Shown: piece by piece, positions 46,902 through 59,924 of the stretch
Numbering within the stretch: position 1 is the stretch's first letter
Layout of the letters: every line of letters begins with the position of its first letter
NCBI GenBank assembly: GCA_963575645.1
Contig: OY754465.1
Coordinates: 37,273,501-37,337,500 of the forward strand
Source: Xanthostigma xanthostigma
Taxonomy: Eukaryota > Arthropoda > Insecta > Raphidioptera > Raphidiidae
Reading direction: 5' to 3'
DNA length: 64,000 bases
The notes under the pieces: generated by a model
What the model saw: the letters and a program-made list of their open reading frames with translations, nothing else
Databases searched by the model: none
What the model was told of the DNA's origin: nothing
Program-made: the position numbers and the translations under genes

Positions 46902-47081
46902 TTACGCTAAGACAACAGGGGGATAAACATATATAAAAATATTAGCTAGTTAGAATTAAGCTATAAGATGTATATCATAATAATATATGGACTAAAATAT
47001 ATTATTACGATATACTTCTTATAGCTTAATTCTAACTTGCTAATATTTTCATATGTTCATCCCCCTGTTGTCTTAGCGTAA
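46902..47081. mobile_element. Palindromic MITE, 180 bp
   Basis: TTACGCTAAGACAACAGGGG and its complement bound the unit. The arms remain similar for about 80 bp (AATTAAGCTATAAG / CTTATAGCTTAATT). Confidence 0.85.
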
Positions 47082-47089
47082 AGCGTAAA

Positions 47090-48330
47090 GAGGCAGGCTT
47101 TTAAACAGTGAACTTTTCTTTTTAAATCGCTTCAATCGTTTCTGAGATTAAAATGGGAAAACACAGATAAAGTAATTGTTGTCAAACCAAAATCTGTGTC
47201 TGTAGAATTTTATTTCGTTCGCCATACATTTTGCGAAAATTTAAGCAATTTTTAACGTTTATCTAAGGAACGCAATTGCTGTATATAAAAAATCTTGCAT
47301 CTCGATTTTTACCCTCTTCTGAATGTTCAATGGACGTGAATCTTTGCTGTCATATGCAGTTTTGATGGCAATATGATAACATTATGATCTTTTGGGTATA
47401 ATAATTTTTATATAATAATTACAGTTAAAAATGAAATAATAATGATGGTGGGAAAATGTGTGACCAATCGTTTAAATTTCAAATATTACCTATACATATG
47501 TGTATAAATGACAATGGCAAAATTTATAGTTTCACGTTAACGCACTAAAAAACAGAGAACAAATTTCTTTGTCTTGTATAATGTTTATTGTAATGTTAAA
47601 ATGCTCCATACTTAAATGTTATAGGAGAGAATGAAATTGATTTTCTACTTTTTAGTGCGTGTTTTTTTGATTATAAACCAGCGTGCTTTAACATACTTTC
47701 CTGTATTGATTGTTATGTTTAATAAAAACCCGTGAAAGAACTACACTATTATACAAAAAGCTAAAACAAATTACGTGCTTATTTTTTCCATTTATTAATG
47801 CGACTAGCAAAATATACAATTTAATATTTAATGAAAACCGCTTTCTTTTCGTCAGTGTACATAAACGGTAATAAAAAAACATATTTATATCATCCGAGAC
47901 AATATGGCAGGTAATTGGTGCCATTTAGGATTTTTTCATAGTCTATGACACTATTGACATTAAGATGACATCTATAAGAAATCGGTCAACTAATTTAATT
48001 TCTAGGAGGGAACCCACATACGAAATAGACCACTAAAATCATAACCGTATTCCTTTTGTCTTTGCCGTTGTCGGGTAAAAAGTGAAAAGCTTGAAATGCT
48101 GTCTGTTTAGTTGTAGCGGCTAATCTTACAAACTACTAAAAAATCTTCTACTGTTTAAGAGCCTATATAATACTTCATTACGAGTGACATCGACTAGGTA
48201 TTATTAGGCTATGACAAAAAGAAGATGAGCTTAGTGATCGAAAGTTTAAAGCAAGTCGAAGATCAGGCATGCAAATTCTGAGCTATCTATTATTAATAAA
48301 TAATTAAATTAATTAATAATAAATTAATAA
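47090..48330. other. No feature recognised
   Basis: AT-rich, no supported gene. Confidence 0.3.
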
Positions 48331-48337
48331 ATAATTA

Positions 48338-49586
48338 TCTATATATATAAAAGGAGAAGCTGACTGACTGACTGACTGACTGACTGACATATCAACGCAG
48401 GGCCTAAACTATAAGGGTTAGAAACTTGAAATTTTGTACAGGGGTTCCTTTTATAACGTAGGGGACCACTAAGAAAGGATTTTTGGAAATTCATCCCCTA
48501 AGGGGGTAAAACGGGGGTGCAGAGTTTGTATGGAGAAACAAGATTAGTTAGACCATTTTATTCGAAACTTTGCAGGAATACTCCTGGCGCTAAATGAGTA
48601 AATACGTGTTTCAGGATTTTTCAAAATTCAACCCCTAAAAAGGGAAATGGGGTGACAAAACGTGAAAAAAATGGGATGAAATAACAACGCAAACCGCTGG
48701 ATCTAGAGACTTCAAATTTGGCACACAGGTTCCTTATGAGGTCTAGGGGTGCACTAAGAAAGGATTTTTGGAAATTTATCCCCTAAGGGGAAAAAAGGGG
48801 GTGCACAGTTAGTATGAAACTTTCCGTTTTTGAAGTTATTCGATTGAAACCACTGGAGAGAGTGGGCTAAAATTTGACACACAGATAGTTGTTATGACGT
48901 AGGCATCCGCTAAGAACGGATTTTTGAAAATTCAACCCCTAAAAGGGTGTAACGGGGGTTCAAAATTTGCATGGAGAAATCATATAAGATAGATGTATCA
49001 ATTCGAAAATGCGCAGGATTACTCCTGTCAACAAATAAATAAACACGTGTTCCGAGATTTTTTAAAAACAACCCCGTCAGAGGGTGAAAAAAAGTAAATA
49101 GTCTAAAAATCAACATGGGTGTCATTTTCAAGGTTTGTCGGGGCGTTGATCACGTGAATGTCATCAATTTTGCAATTTATTACACTTGAACAGAAAAATT
49201 ATAAAAAGTCATAATTTATTATTAATTTGTATTGATCTAAATAGCAATTTTTTCCCGCGATTAAGATGGATCACGATAAAATGTGACAGTAGTTTCCTTT
49301 TATGACGTAACCACCCGTTAAGAAGGGGTTTTATGTTGTTTAGTTTGAAGAGGACATTCTTTGGAGATAAATATCACCCCCACCCCCAACTCCTGGACAG
49401 GAATGAGGGTGACTTGGACATTTTTAGGAACACCTATTTTTATCACAAAAATTATAACTTTTCGGGAAAACATGTGCAATATTTGCCTTTAAGATTTTTT
49501 TACTCGATGTCTCCCTCAACCCCTAATATGCATGTCAAAAGTCGATTTCCATCTCAATCGCGGGCGTAGCCGCGGGTAGCGGCTAG
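48338..49586 (+). mobile_element. Non-autonomous Helitron with both ends
   Basis: Starts TCTATATATATAAAAGG (48338) after A and ends CTAG (49583-49586) before T. A 5-bp stem hairpin (CGCGG-GCGTAG-CCGCG, 49559-49574) lies 8 nt before the CTAG. The interior has several related modules built on CTAAGAAAGGATTTTTGGAAA and CCCCTAAGGGG (near 48470, 48760 and 48910). A (TGAC)n run follows the 5' end. No Rep/helicase coding is present. Confidence 0.85.
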
Positions 49587-50229
49587 TTAATAATAAACAT
49601 ACTGTGGCGAGCGCGACTTGACAAACGCGCATAGTTTTTATAGTAGAGTATCGAGACTGCGACCGATTCGTCACGACATCCTATGTTAGAAATGTCAGTC
49701 TCGATGGAAACAGTTTCGTTCTGTCGCGCGAAAAAATGCGATACGGCGGTGCGAAACTGTTTTTACTACATAGGATGAAGTGCAGTATCGACATGAAACG
49801 GTACGTTTGTGGTATGGGGTTTGCTTTTAATCCACAGACATCTCGATACGACTGCATTTATATCTATTATGACAGTTATTTTAACGCTTCTTGGAAAGAT
49901 AGTAGGTATATGTGTTTATTTTTGTCGTATGGAGACAAAACGCGAACTATTATTATGTATAACAAGAACTATCTGTCTACTTTACTACTAAAATATTAAA
50001 GTTGCGAGTTTTGCCTCAACTACCATATTGCCATTGTATTCTACTGTTCATCTGTCGTATAGAAGGTGCGTTTTTCCCGATCGAAACCAATCGAAGAAAT
50101 TGTTTATTTCAAAGTAGTTTCGGGGAAATCGGTTTTATAGCTGCGTTTTTAAGAAAATCTCGAAAAGTATATGCGATAAAGTTATAAAAAAATAGTAATT
50201 TTGAGATCCTCAAAAATGCCCTTTTATAT

Positions 50230-51211
50230 TAGTTAAAGGGACTGTGACAGAAATGGTCAAGGAGCACTTGGTGGCAGAAATCTCTCTTTCGTGTAGTCTG
50301 AGTCCCCCTCTACAAATCCGCTTAGTGGAGTAGGAGTTTAGCTCGTTGCGATATGACGCTGAGGCACTTAAAAAAAACGGCAAAATTCAAAATTCCTCTA
50401 CTAAATGGCAAAAATTACCGAAAGGCATATGGGGGGACCTCCTAATTGCAGAAAAAATAGTTTCTGCCAATTTGCTCCCGGCAGAGACTGTCAGTATAAT
50501 AAATAAAATAAAAAAAAGCTCGGTGAGTGAAACCGAGCTCAAACGGTTCGTCTTTTTGTAGAGAATCCCGAGGTACAGTTTTCTGCCAAAATCGACCTTG
50601 CAAAAACGCGTCATGTTCGCGGAAAGTTTAACATGGTACCTATTCAGGTAAAGCATTAAAGTACATTAAATTGGCAGATTGTGATCTAGCAGTGACAACA
50701 TTGACAGATAATATTTTTTTCAAACTTTTTGGGTACTAATAGAGAGCCTGGTAAGAATTTCTGCCACCGAGCGAAGACTTTTCGAATTTTTGCCTGTGCA
50801 AATTTTGAAGAATCGTTGAAAGTGAGGTCACTTGGAGCCACGAAATTTTTTTCTCGTATTCTGGGCCACCAATCAACCATTCCGTCAAGTTTCAACTTCA
50901 AATTCATTTTTTTGACGTTTTTTATTCGATTTTTTGAAAGAATTTTGAAGGTCTCTGCAGGGAGTAAATTGGCAGAAAATATTTTTTTTTGCAATTAGGA
51001 GGTCCCCCTAGATGCTTTTCAGTCATTTTCTGCCATTTAGTAGAGGAATTTTAATTTTGCCGTATTTTTTTAAGTGCCCCAGCCTCGTATCGCAATTCGC
51101 TAGACCCCTACTCCACTAAGCGGATTTGTAGAGGGGGATTCAGACCACACGAAAGAAAGTATTTCTGCCACCAAGTGCTCCTTGACCATTTCTGTCACCG
51201 TCCTCTAACTA
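50230..51211. mobile_element. Long-TIR element with TAT target duplication
   Basis: About 260-bp inverted arms (50230-50490 and 50955-51211) start TAGTTAAAGG and include GTGACAGAAATGGTCAAGGA. The element is flanked by TAT (50227-50229, 51212-51214). The interior has a small hairpin CTCGGTGAGTGAAACCGAG. The short frames inside are non-coding. Confidence 0.85.
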
Positions 51212-51214
51212 TAT

Positions 51215-51745
51215 CCCACATAACCGAATTCATAAATTTTGTTTAGCTCCTCCCCCTAAATTTACAGAGTTTTTTAAGTTCTGGCTAAACTGGAATGTGT
51301 GCGGGTTAGTTAACGATGTCAAATTTCATCTTGACTTTATTTAGTCTTGACAAGAAGGCTGTAACCATAAGACCTAGCTTCCTATGCTTGCTGTTTTTTG
51401 CTGTGCGTTTTCTGCCGCACGCGAGATGGCGCTATTATCACTACCTGGGAAAACTTCAGTTCTTTCCACCTGTTTTCGCCATAGTTACCAAAGTTGTTTA
51501 ACTTCATAGACACTACACATGTAAGCCATGTACGTGTGTGCGTTACCCAGTACAGTAGCTGACGCCAAATTGGTTCATGCGACGGATATCGGTTGACCGC
51601 TACACTCGAGCTGGTTCTCCTGACTAAAAGCCTCCTTGAGTCTAGAGAAATTCGATTTCTGACACAGAACTTGCTCTAGTAAGGAAAAGTATCCTTTTTA
51701 CCCGATTGCCTCTGAAGGAGGGTAATTTTTTTCTGTATAAAGGGT
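51215..51745. other. No feature recognised
   Basis: A mixed-composition stretch between two transposons, no supported gene. Confidence 0.3.
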
Positions 51746-51749
51746 GGGC

Positions 51750-52268
51750 CAGAAAGGCGTGCGATTTTAAAAACACTCTTGCGTTTGAACCTTATGAGAG
51801 AGGGCTGCGCGGGTGGTGGGGTTGAGAAGCTCGGTTCTCGGAAATTTAGTCGCGATGGATCGATGATATCGATATTATCGGCTGATCGCTTGCGAGTCGA
51901 TAGTCCACGATTACGTTGAACTGAAGCTCTAACTTGTTCAATTGTGTCTTCCGTTCTTGTTGACCTGAGCGTCCCACAAGCTTCTGTTTGAGAACCGAAC
52001 CAGTTGCTTCGAACTTTCTGACCCACGATCGAATCACACTTTCCTTCGGACACTGATTTAGGCCATGTAATCCAAACTCACGCCGAACAATAACGCACGA
52101 ATCGCCATTTTTGTAATAATGTTTAACGCAGAATGCACGTTGCGCTCCGGTGAAGTGATCCATCGCGACTAAATTTCCGAGAACCGAGCTTCTTAACCCC
52201 ACCACCCGCGAAGCTCCCTCTCATAAGGTTCAAACGCAAGAGTGTTTTTAAAATCGTACGCCTTTCTG
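51750..52268 (-). mobile_element. Deleted mariner/Tc1-superfamily element with about 110-bp TIRs
   Basis: CAGAAAGGCGT at 51750 and its complement ending at 52268 begin inverted repeats of about 110 bp with a few differences. Between them the minus strand encodes only the N-terminal DNA-binding region of a transposase. Target TA could not be fixed because the outermost bases differ between ends. Confidence 0.8.
51846..52163 (-). pseudogene. Mariner-like transposase N-terminus, frameshifted
   Basis: From the ATG at 52163: MDHFTGAQRAFCVKHYYKN, then VIRSWVRKFEATGSVLKQK, a helix-turn-helix layout as in DUF4817-type N-termini of insect mariner-like transposases. A frameshift near 52015 moves the continuing similarity (STRTEDTIEQVRASVQRN) into another frame. 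The DDE/D catalytic domain is absent. Confidence 0.7.
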
Positions 52269-52279
52269 ATGCATTTTAT

Positions 52280-53310
52280 TTATTATATTTTAACAGTTGT
52301 GTCAAATTATATAAATTCGTCATAAACTAACGTCTTTACAATTTTTTTTTAAAGTCCGGTTCTGGTCAGGCTGATTTTATTCAAATTTTAGAAGCACATT
52401 TAAAATCTTTCAATTTTTTTCAGCAGCTGGTTTCAGCATAATTTATATTTTATAACGTCATGCGGGCCATTTTAAAATGGGAATCACGCTAAAAATCGGA
52501 AGGACACGGACACCGCCGGGTTTAATAGTTAGTAATAAACCATAAATATAAAACTATCGATATTTCTACAACAACATGGAAGCACTTTGAGGCATTATAT
52601 TCTACAGTAAACATTCCATTTTCCTTTTATTGTTTTGGTGCATCGAGTCCGCACTCCGCATTGTATCCTGTAGGAGGCGGTATGCATCCCTTTTGTATGT
52701 AAGTCGTAGTCACACCCCTTTAACGTCTACTGACGTTGGCGCTCACAAAATAGTTATACGGCGTGTCCCAAAATAACTGGCACAACTACGGTAGATCTCC
52801 TGTTGGAAGTAATCAACTCCTGTATTAATTTCAACTTTTCCTTCATTTTCTCTTCGTGGCAGTCATAGATGAATAAGAAAAAATCGTTTTTAATTTGACG
52901 TTAAGCATTTTCAAATGTATTTTTCCATTGGCTAAGCCGTGTAGAAGGAAACACGGTGGATACATTGCGTGGGGACTAAAAACTTGAGAATACGTGAGTC
53001 AAATGAGTTGAAAATATAGATGGTGTGGAAAACTGTAAAGATGGGCACATGAGAAACATAATATAATTGGCAGCAGGTATATACACATAAGCGTAGCAAC
53101 TATTTCAGCCTAGGTGGGGGGGGGGGGCAAATTTTCAACTGTACGAACTATTACCAGCTGCTATTTACACATAATTTAAAAACTGTTCATAGAAGCGAAA
53201 TTGATCAACACGATTTTCTGGAGAAATTTCACGACAAAGAAAATATGTAGATTATTGTAGATTTATCTTGTTATTTGTACGTCAACAATTTGTATTCTCT
53301 TGCTGCGCCA
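52280..53310. other. No gene supported; possible TE ends
   Basis: TACGGCGTGTCCCAAAATAA at about 52755 resembles a mariner-type terminus, but no partner end was found. A poly-G run is at 53116-53127. Confidence 0.3.
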
Positions 53311-53317
53311 ATGTATA

Positions 53318-53940
53318 CAGTGTGGTCACTTAAGTGTGCAACATATGGGAAAGTTTTTAATTAAATGCACAACCAAAATATAAATATTTCCAAAAGTTGG
53401 TGCATGTCCGATAATCATTTTAGGTGCTCTTAGAATTGTTGAAACTCAAACATCATACAGGTGGGTCAAAAAATATAAAAATTGTACAAGAGTAAAGTGC
53501 CCTTAGTTCAAAAAATTCAGCGAAAAGTTATAAGAAAAAGTTGTTTAGAATTAAAAGTTATGGCCAAATACCAAAACATGACTTTCTAAGAAAAATTTTT
53601 TTTTTTTTGAAAAACCAAAATTATAATTTTTTTGAATATTTTTTTTTTATACTTACCTTAAACACACTAGTAAATTATTCAAAATCAAATCAATTTCGCA
53701 TAACTTTGTACAAATTCAGGCATATTTGTAAAATTAACTTAGATTTTTAATTTTTTATGGAATCACAAACTTTATGTTGCAGCGATATTAAACACCCTGT
53801 ATGCTGTTTCAGTTTCAACAATTCTAAGAGCACCTAAAATGATTATCGGACATGCACCAACTTTTGGCAATATTTGTATGTTGGTTGTGCATTTAATTAA
53901 AAATTTTCCCATATGTTGCACACCTAAGTGACCACACTGT
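53318..53940. mobile_element. Tc1/mariner-type MITE, TA target
   Basis: Ends CAGTGTGGTCACTTA and TAAGTGACCACACTG (near-exact inverted), flanked by TA at 53316-53317 and 53941-53942. The inverted arms extend about 150 bp (GGTGCATGTCCGATAATCAT and its complement). No transposase. Confidence 0.85.
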
Positions 53941-53971
53941 ATACAGATACCTAAGTTATTATTTGATATAC

Positions 53972-54350
53972 TAGCGGTCCGATTCGGCTTTGTCCGTATT
54001 TGTAGATTGCCTATTAAAGATATTATGTTTTACTGGATTTTTTTCATATATATTTTTTTGCGCAATCAGCCATCGTCGGTGAATAAATAGAATTATAAAC
54101 CATTATTATATACTAAGTAACGCTATAACATATGTATATTGCTTTTGCGCATTCGCCGATTTTCTTCAAACAGAATAGGGTTTTTCATATTTGCATATCA
54201 AACATCCTCCCAAAGTTTCGTTTCAATCCGTTCATCCTGTATCGTGTATACAAACGGGCTAACAGAAGCACAGATTTTTTCCAAAAATATGTTTTTTGCA
54301 TTTGGGTGACTTCAAAACGAAAAATATTATAGAGTTTTGAAAAGTGAATT
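53972..54350 (-). mobile_element. Helitron 3' end, minus strand
   Basis: CTAG on the minus strand at 53975-53972, with GACAAAGCCGAATCGGACCG upstream. The body (ATTTGCATATCAAACATCCT) matches the repeat near 8100 in inverted orientation. The far end is not fixed. Confidence 0.55.
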
Positions 54351-54875
54351 TTGACCTAAATTTGTAGCGTTCTCTACTTGGAATTGTAAAAAATTACAAC
54401 AAATACAAGAGATTTGTGTTATTGTTTTTGTCTAAGGCAAATCGGGGATGAACAGTGAGCGAAAATTTGAAGCAAGTTGGAGAGATTTCTGAGTTAAATT
54501 GATGTACGTTGCGTTTTGGTTATTTCATTGCCAAATCATATGTCTCCCTGGGCGAAGTTGGGCCAGAAAACTATCAAAATAGTATGAGTCTGAAATTTTA
54601 TGATTTAAAGTTCTAGGTACCTGCAGTAGACGTAACATCCTGTATCCAGCTCATAGTACATAGTAGATATACATTGTTGACGCGGTAACATAACGGCGTC
54701 GTTAGTCCGTCGAGTGTGGCCCGTTTTTGTGTCTGTTAGGGTTGAGGTTTTGTGATAATATCGATGAGAAAAAATAATTAAAAAAACTAAAAGTCGAATG
54801 CGTAAAAATGACCAACTAAGAGAAGAAAATAAAAATTGATTACTGAAAAGAGAAATAAGAAACCTGACTACACAA

Positions 54876-55034
54876 AAACGAAACTGACTAAAAATAAGAA
54901 AACAATTCGGAAAACATCAACACGCAGCAGGCGGGGACCCATTCAAAAACAAAAGAAAGAGACAAATATGTTTCCACCTGCTGCATGTTGAGGTTTTCCG
55001 ATTTGTTTTCTTCTTTTTAGTCAGTTTCATTTTT
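54876..55034. repeat. Imperfect inverted repeat, about 56-bp arms
   Basis: 54876-54931 and 54977-55034 pair through CTGACTAAAAATAAGAAAAC and the CAGCAGG/CCTGCTG core, with a 45-nt loop. Confidence 0.8.
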
Positions 55035-55490
55035 CTTAATTTTTTATTTGGACTCGATATAGTGTGGTTAATTACAGAAAATCGTACGCTAAGTGAGAAA
55101 TATTCTGAAAACAGAACCTTATAAAACCTAATAAAACCTAATAGTGGGTATAATATGTACTACTACGAAACATCTGAGCAAATTTCAAAACACTTTATTA
55201 TTTATTTATGAAGAAACAATCGCTGAAAGTTTTTTGTCACAATTAGGAAGTTCCGCTTGACGAAAATACTCATAATGATAATCACATAAAGATAAAAAAA
55301 AATAACTTTAAAAATGTTGTTAACATTATTTCGATATTTTTAAATTCAACTGAGATATTCAACATTTTTGTACAGGGTGTCGCAAACGAGATTGATAGCC
55401 GCCTGGTCGGCCTTTATTACGCTCTGCGGGTACGATGTGTATATTAGTAGTTATAGTAACTAATAAATAAAAATATTGTAAGCCGTGAAT

Positions 55491-55931
55491 TCTAACTAAT
55501 ATTAAAAATGCGAATGTGAGTTTGTTTGTTTGTTAGGCTTTCACCCGTAAACCGCTAAGTAAACAGATTTCGATAAAATTTGGCAAGGAGGTAGATTGAA
55601 TCCTGAGGAAGGATATAAGCTACTGTTTGTCTCAAAAAACAACTATGAAGGGGTGAAATAGGGGATGAAAGTTTGTATGGATATGAAAATTCATATTTAG
55701 GCTTTTGGTAAGAAATAAAGAATTACGTGTTTCAGCGTTTTTGCAAAATCATCCCTCAAGAGGGTAAAGTTGGGGATGATTTAAAAATTCACATGTAATA
55801 TACCTGTAGCACGCAAAGACTGCTAGCAAAAATGCCAAAGTGTATGACCATTGTTTTTAAAAGGGGTAGGTACCTCAATACGGTGAAGCCGTTTTATCTC
55901 AATTGCATGCGGAGCCGCGGGTAACAGCTAG
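55491..55931 (+). mobile_element. Short Helitron
   Basis: TCTAACTAATATTAAAAATG at 55491 and the terminal GAGCCGCGGGTAACAGCTAG ending at 55931 are typical insect Helitron ends. The interior has the CACCCGTAAACCGCTAAG module. No coding. Confidence 0.7.
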
Positions 55932-55934
55932 TTC

Positions 55935-58900
55935 AAAATATATTCAGATATATGTGAAGCTTCAAAATTGACATTACACTAATTTTAGATCTAATCAAAC
56001 GTTGTCTTTTGCCTTCATGACTTGCTATATTCTTAGTTACTACAAATATGATACTTGTATGTATATATGCGGAGAATTGTCAAACTTTGAAGTGACATTA
56101 CTGTTATTACAAAAATTCTTTTGCCATTATAATTATGTAATTTTTAGGACTGTGATTAAGGACAATAAAAATATGAGAAACTTTCTAATTGCGTGAAGTC
56201 AGAGATGCTATACATTTATTTAAGTCGTGGGTCATTGCATGTTGGACATCACATGGTACACTGAAATTGCCAATGCTCTTCAGTTGTCGCTTAGCTGATA
56301 GTTCAAACTCAAAGGACCTGACTTCCGCATATCGATTGCTATTTGTGCAGAAAATTTAAAAATGAAATCGATACAATTCTTGCTCTTGGACGGCAAAAGT
56401 CGCCAGTTTCACATCCCTGCTTTAAGAAAAGGTACTTCTATAGGGTGTCAAATAGTCAAGCCCTAGTAGGTATGTGCATATTATACGGAACTCTCTATTG
56501 TTGATTTTCGCGTACGACCACTAAATTCTCGCGCGGCGTTACATTCTTAACATTACTCTTCCTAACGCTTAACTATGTAGCCCCCTCTCCACCCTTTGCC
56601 CCTTTCCCTTCTCTTTCATCGCGACTCGACATTCTATTGTCAAGACGTTGCTATAAGAATTTTCCTCTTTCTCTTTCAAAACATTTCGTTTGTACGTAAA
56701 CCTATATTGACGACAGTAACGGGATCACCTCGTCTACACAAAATAAGCTCATTTATTTTCCAGTGGCGTGCATTCGAGCTCTTAAATTAACGAAGCTAAA
56801 TGTAGACAGTGTATGATGTAGGCCAGTATTTCCCAAACTTCGACCTTTAGCGTTTCAGTTTTGGAATCGTAACTCGGTCGGTACACCCTTAAAGTAAAAT
56901 TTTGTATTTTGATTCGGATTAATGAGCATAAGTAGAGGTAGGTATAGGTATTAAATTAAATAACAGTTGTTTGTTGTAATGGGTTATATATACTGATGGT
57001 ATATGTGACATTGGATTTAAAACAAGGCCAGTGAAACTTTTCAATCACACGAGGCATCTTTAACAGAAATATTTAACAGTCGCACGAGGTATGTATAGTA
57101 TCTTTTGCACGTACGACGTACCTTCTATAAAATAGCTGATTTTCACTTCACTTTCAAACATTTTTGACAGTTCATTTTTTTGGCTTTTTTAATAATAAAA
57201 TGTTCTTAGAAATCATTATTTTTATTTTTTTTACAAAAAGGGAATAAAAAAAGTAATTCCATCTGTTTGGAAACATTTCATTCAAAAATTGTCTGACTGG
57301 CATGACGTTAAGCGCGCTGGTAAATCAGCGCCCCAATGTCTTCAGCTACAGTACGAATAGGCGGAGATTTTTGATTTCGCAGCATATTTAAGTACTTTTG
57401 GGCAAGTCCCATTGATAAAAAAAAGTTCGATTATATTGTAATCATTTGAATTTTTTCTTCAGTAGTATACACATTCATTTTGCAAAAGAACATTATCTGT
57501 AAAACTGAAAAACAAGATTTCAAGTTTACCGAGTCACGGCTTCTCTGATCCATTCATTTTTTCCCAATGCTAAATTCCCTATGTGTAGCGTACCTGTTTA
57601 CATACTGTATAGTGACCAGTTTTGATTTGTTTTTCCGCATTAGTGCGTAATCACTTGAAAAGCGGTTGTTTTATAGGGGGTAGTGCAAAAAAAATTATAT
57701 GTACAGAGGAGGATTAATCTGTTATACAAAAGTTAACTTTTCTATTTGATAAAGACCTAAATTTAAAAAAGTGTAACAACTCAGTTGTTACTTGGTTAAT
57801 TTAATAAAAATTAAATTATTTCTTTATTCGCCGCCTCTGTCCTACATTATAATTATTAGGTACTTATTTATTATCAAATCATTATGTAACTTGTCATTGT
57901 GTCGACTTTAGCTCTGCCAAAATTCACTTGAAAAATGCTTAAATATTCAATTCTAAATTATTAAAAATTCAGTAAAATTTGATAAATCAATCGCTAAACT
58001 AACAATCCTGATTGTGGCGAGATTATTAATCCTTCATTTATTCCACAATCATAGGAATCTGTTAAATAAGTGAGCGTAAAATATATTCACGAACTATTTC
58101 TAATAACACCAGCTAAAGCCGACACAAGACAGTCGTTTCTGTACTACAAGTTTGCTATATTATTATTTCTTACAATTAAAATTTCAACTTATATTGAATT
58201 GTGCTTCATTTATTTAATATCTTCGGTGAATGTGATTGAAAAATCTGATCGTCATACCCTAACAAACTTCCACAACCTTCCACCGTCGATACCTAATCTG
58301 TGCGAAGCTTCGTCACAAAAGAAAAAACTGTTTCTGCTGTTTATACCACACAAAATTTTGTGCGTGCCACAGTTTGGAAAAGACTGATGCAGATGTATGA
58401 ATATGCGCATTGTAGTGTTACAATTTAAGTAGCTTAAATATAGCATAATATTATATACAGCTTAATCTGGAACAGTTTGCTTTTTACGTTATATTCCGTA
58501 GTCTAAACTTTAGATGAAAGCTTTAAGTTTATAACTAGTGTCTTTTTCAAAAACATAGAAACATGATACTTGAAAAATAACACCACCGAAAACAAAATAA
58601 CGACGTAAAATAATTTATCATAAAAAAATCATAAAAACATTCTAAAACTTCATTTATCTATATTAGCAAAATAATGTGATTTTATACATTCATATTTGGA
58701 ACAGCTAGTTATTTTACAATTTAGATACCGTTTAAGTAATCTAATATTGTATTTTTTTAACTTTTAATTTCTAACTTTAAATGTGTAAAAAAGACATCTT
58801 TTCATAGATTTCGCTTGTGCTCACGGGACTCAAAGTAACTTTTTCTATAAATATTCTCTGCAGCTTCGAAAATATATTAAAGAATTCGATTTTTGCAAAA

Positions 58901-59058
58901 TTTTTTATTGATGTGTCGTAAGAAATCTTTCAGAACTTTTTCAAAGTTACCATACTTTAGAAAAAACACGCTGATTTCAATGGCCACCTGTACCTATCTC
59001 TTATGGTTCAAAAATTACTGAAACATCTTGGAAAGGTCGTAGCTTCTAAATCTAAACT
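55935..59058. other. No gene supported; possible hAT end
   Basis: CAGTATTTCCCAAACTTCG at 56825 resembles a hAT terminus, but no matching opposite end was seen. The rest is AT-rich. The 105-aa frame at 58070-58387 has no recognisable domain. Confidence 0.3.
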
Positions 59059-59060
59059 AA

Positions 59061-59490
59061 AGGCCGTTGCACACGAGGCTAGAAACGCTGCTACATTCCT
59101 TGCTAGATTTGCCTACTAGTTTACTAGCGCTGGTTTTCTTGATTGCTGTTATGTGCTCGCTTCACACGAGACGTTTTTCCATGCTAGATTTGTGAATAAA
59201 TCTGGTGCGCGCGCAGTGACAGTTCAAATATAAACACAGTGCAAAACGTGTCTGTTAACTGACTTTGAGCCGAATGACCCCATATTGGTTTGTGGGCGTT
59301 TGTTCAAGTCGCCCGCGTGACAGAATACTGCTTCCTGATTGGTGCTTGCTCATATCTAGCAGCGAGTCTAGCAAGGAAAATAGCCCCTGTTCTAATTTTA
59401 AAACCTATCATGTGAGCTAGTACGCGAGCCCGCAGTGACGTCATTTCCAACTTCGTACCCAGCCTACCGGCCAGCAGAACTCCAAGCAGT
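59061..59490. mobile_element. MITE copy C, GGCTAGAAA family
   Basis: Begins AAGGCCGTTGCACACGAGGC and aligns along its length with copy A at 11944 (GACGTCATTTCCA, TTCGTACCCAGCCTACCGGC at the right end). Confidence 0.8.
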
Positions 59491-59924
59491 GTCAATATTA
59501 GATGCTTGGGAAGACTACATTCCAAAAAAATTTTTGTTTAAAAAGTTAAAAAAAAAACCTTTAATGAGCTGCTTTCGTATCATAATAGGTACATCATCAG
59601 ATTATAATAAATCCTCTCTACAAACAATATAAAATGTGATATCAGTGAATTGTAATTATTATAATTATATGAAATTTTTGTAACCTAATTTTACTTACAT
59701 AATTTATGAAGAAAAAGTTATCCTTATCAAAAATTCAAATTAATGAAGTTTGAAGCGAAATATATAGACGTTTGTTTGTGCTCATTGGAATCAGAGTACT
59801 TTTTTTTGTAAACATTCTCAATTTCCAAAATATATGAAAGAATCTGATTATTGCGATTTTTTTAAGGCTTAGACTGTTTGTAGCCAATGTAGATAGTTTA
59901 TATAATAGGTATAAAAGCTGCTGC

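Noticed and set aside
52755-52800. Mariner terminus
   Set aside because: Only one end-like motif; no inverted partner or transposase found nearby.
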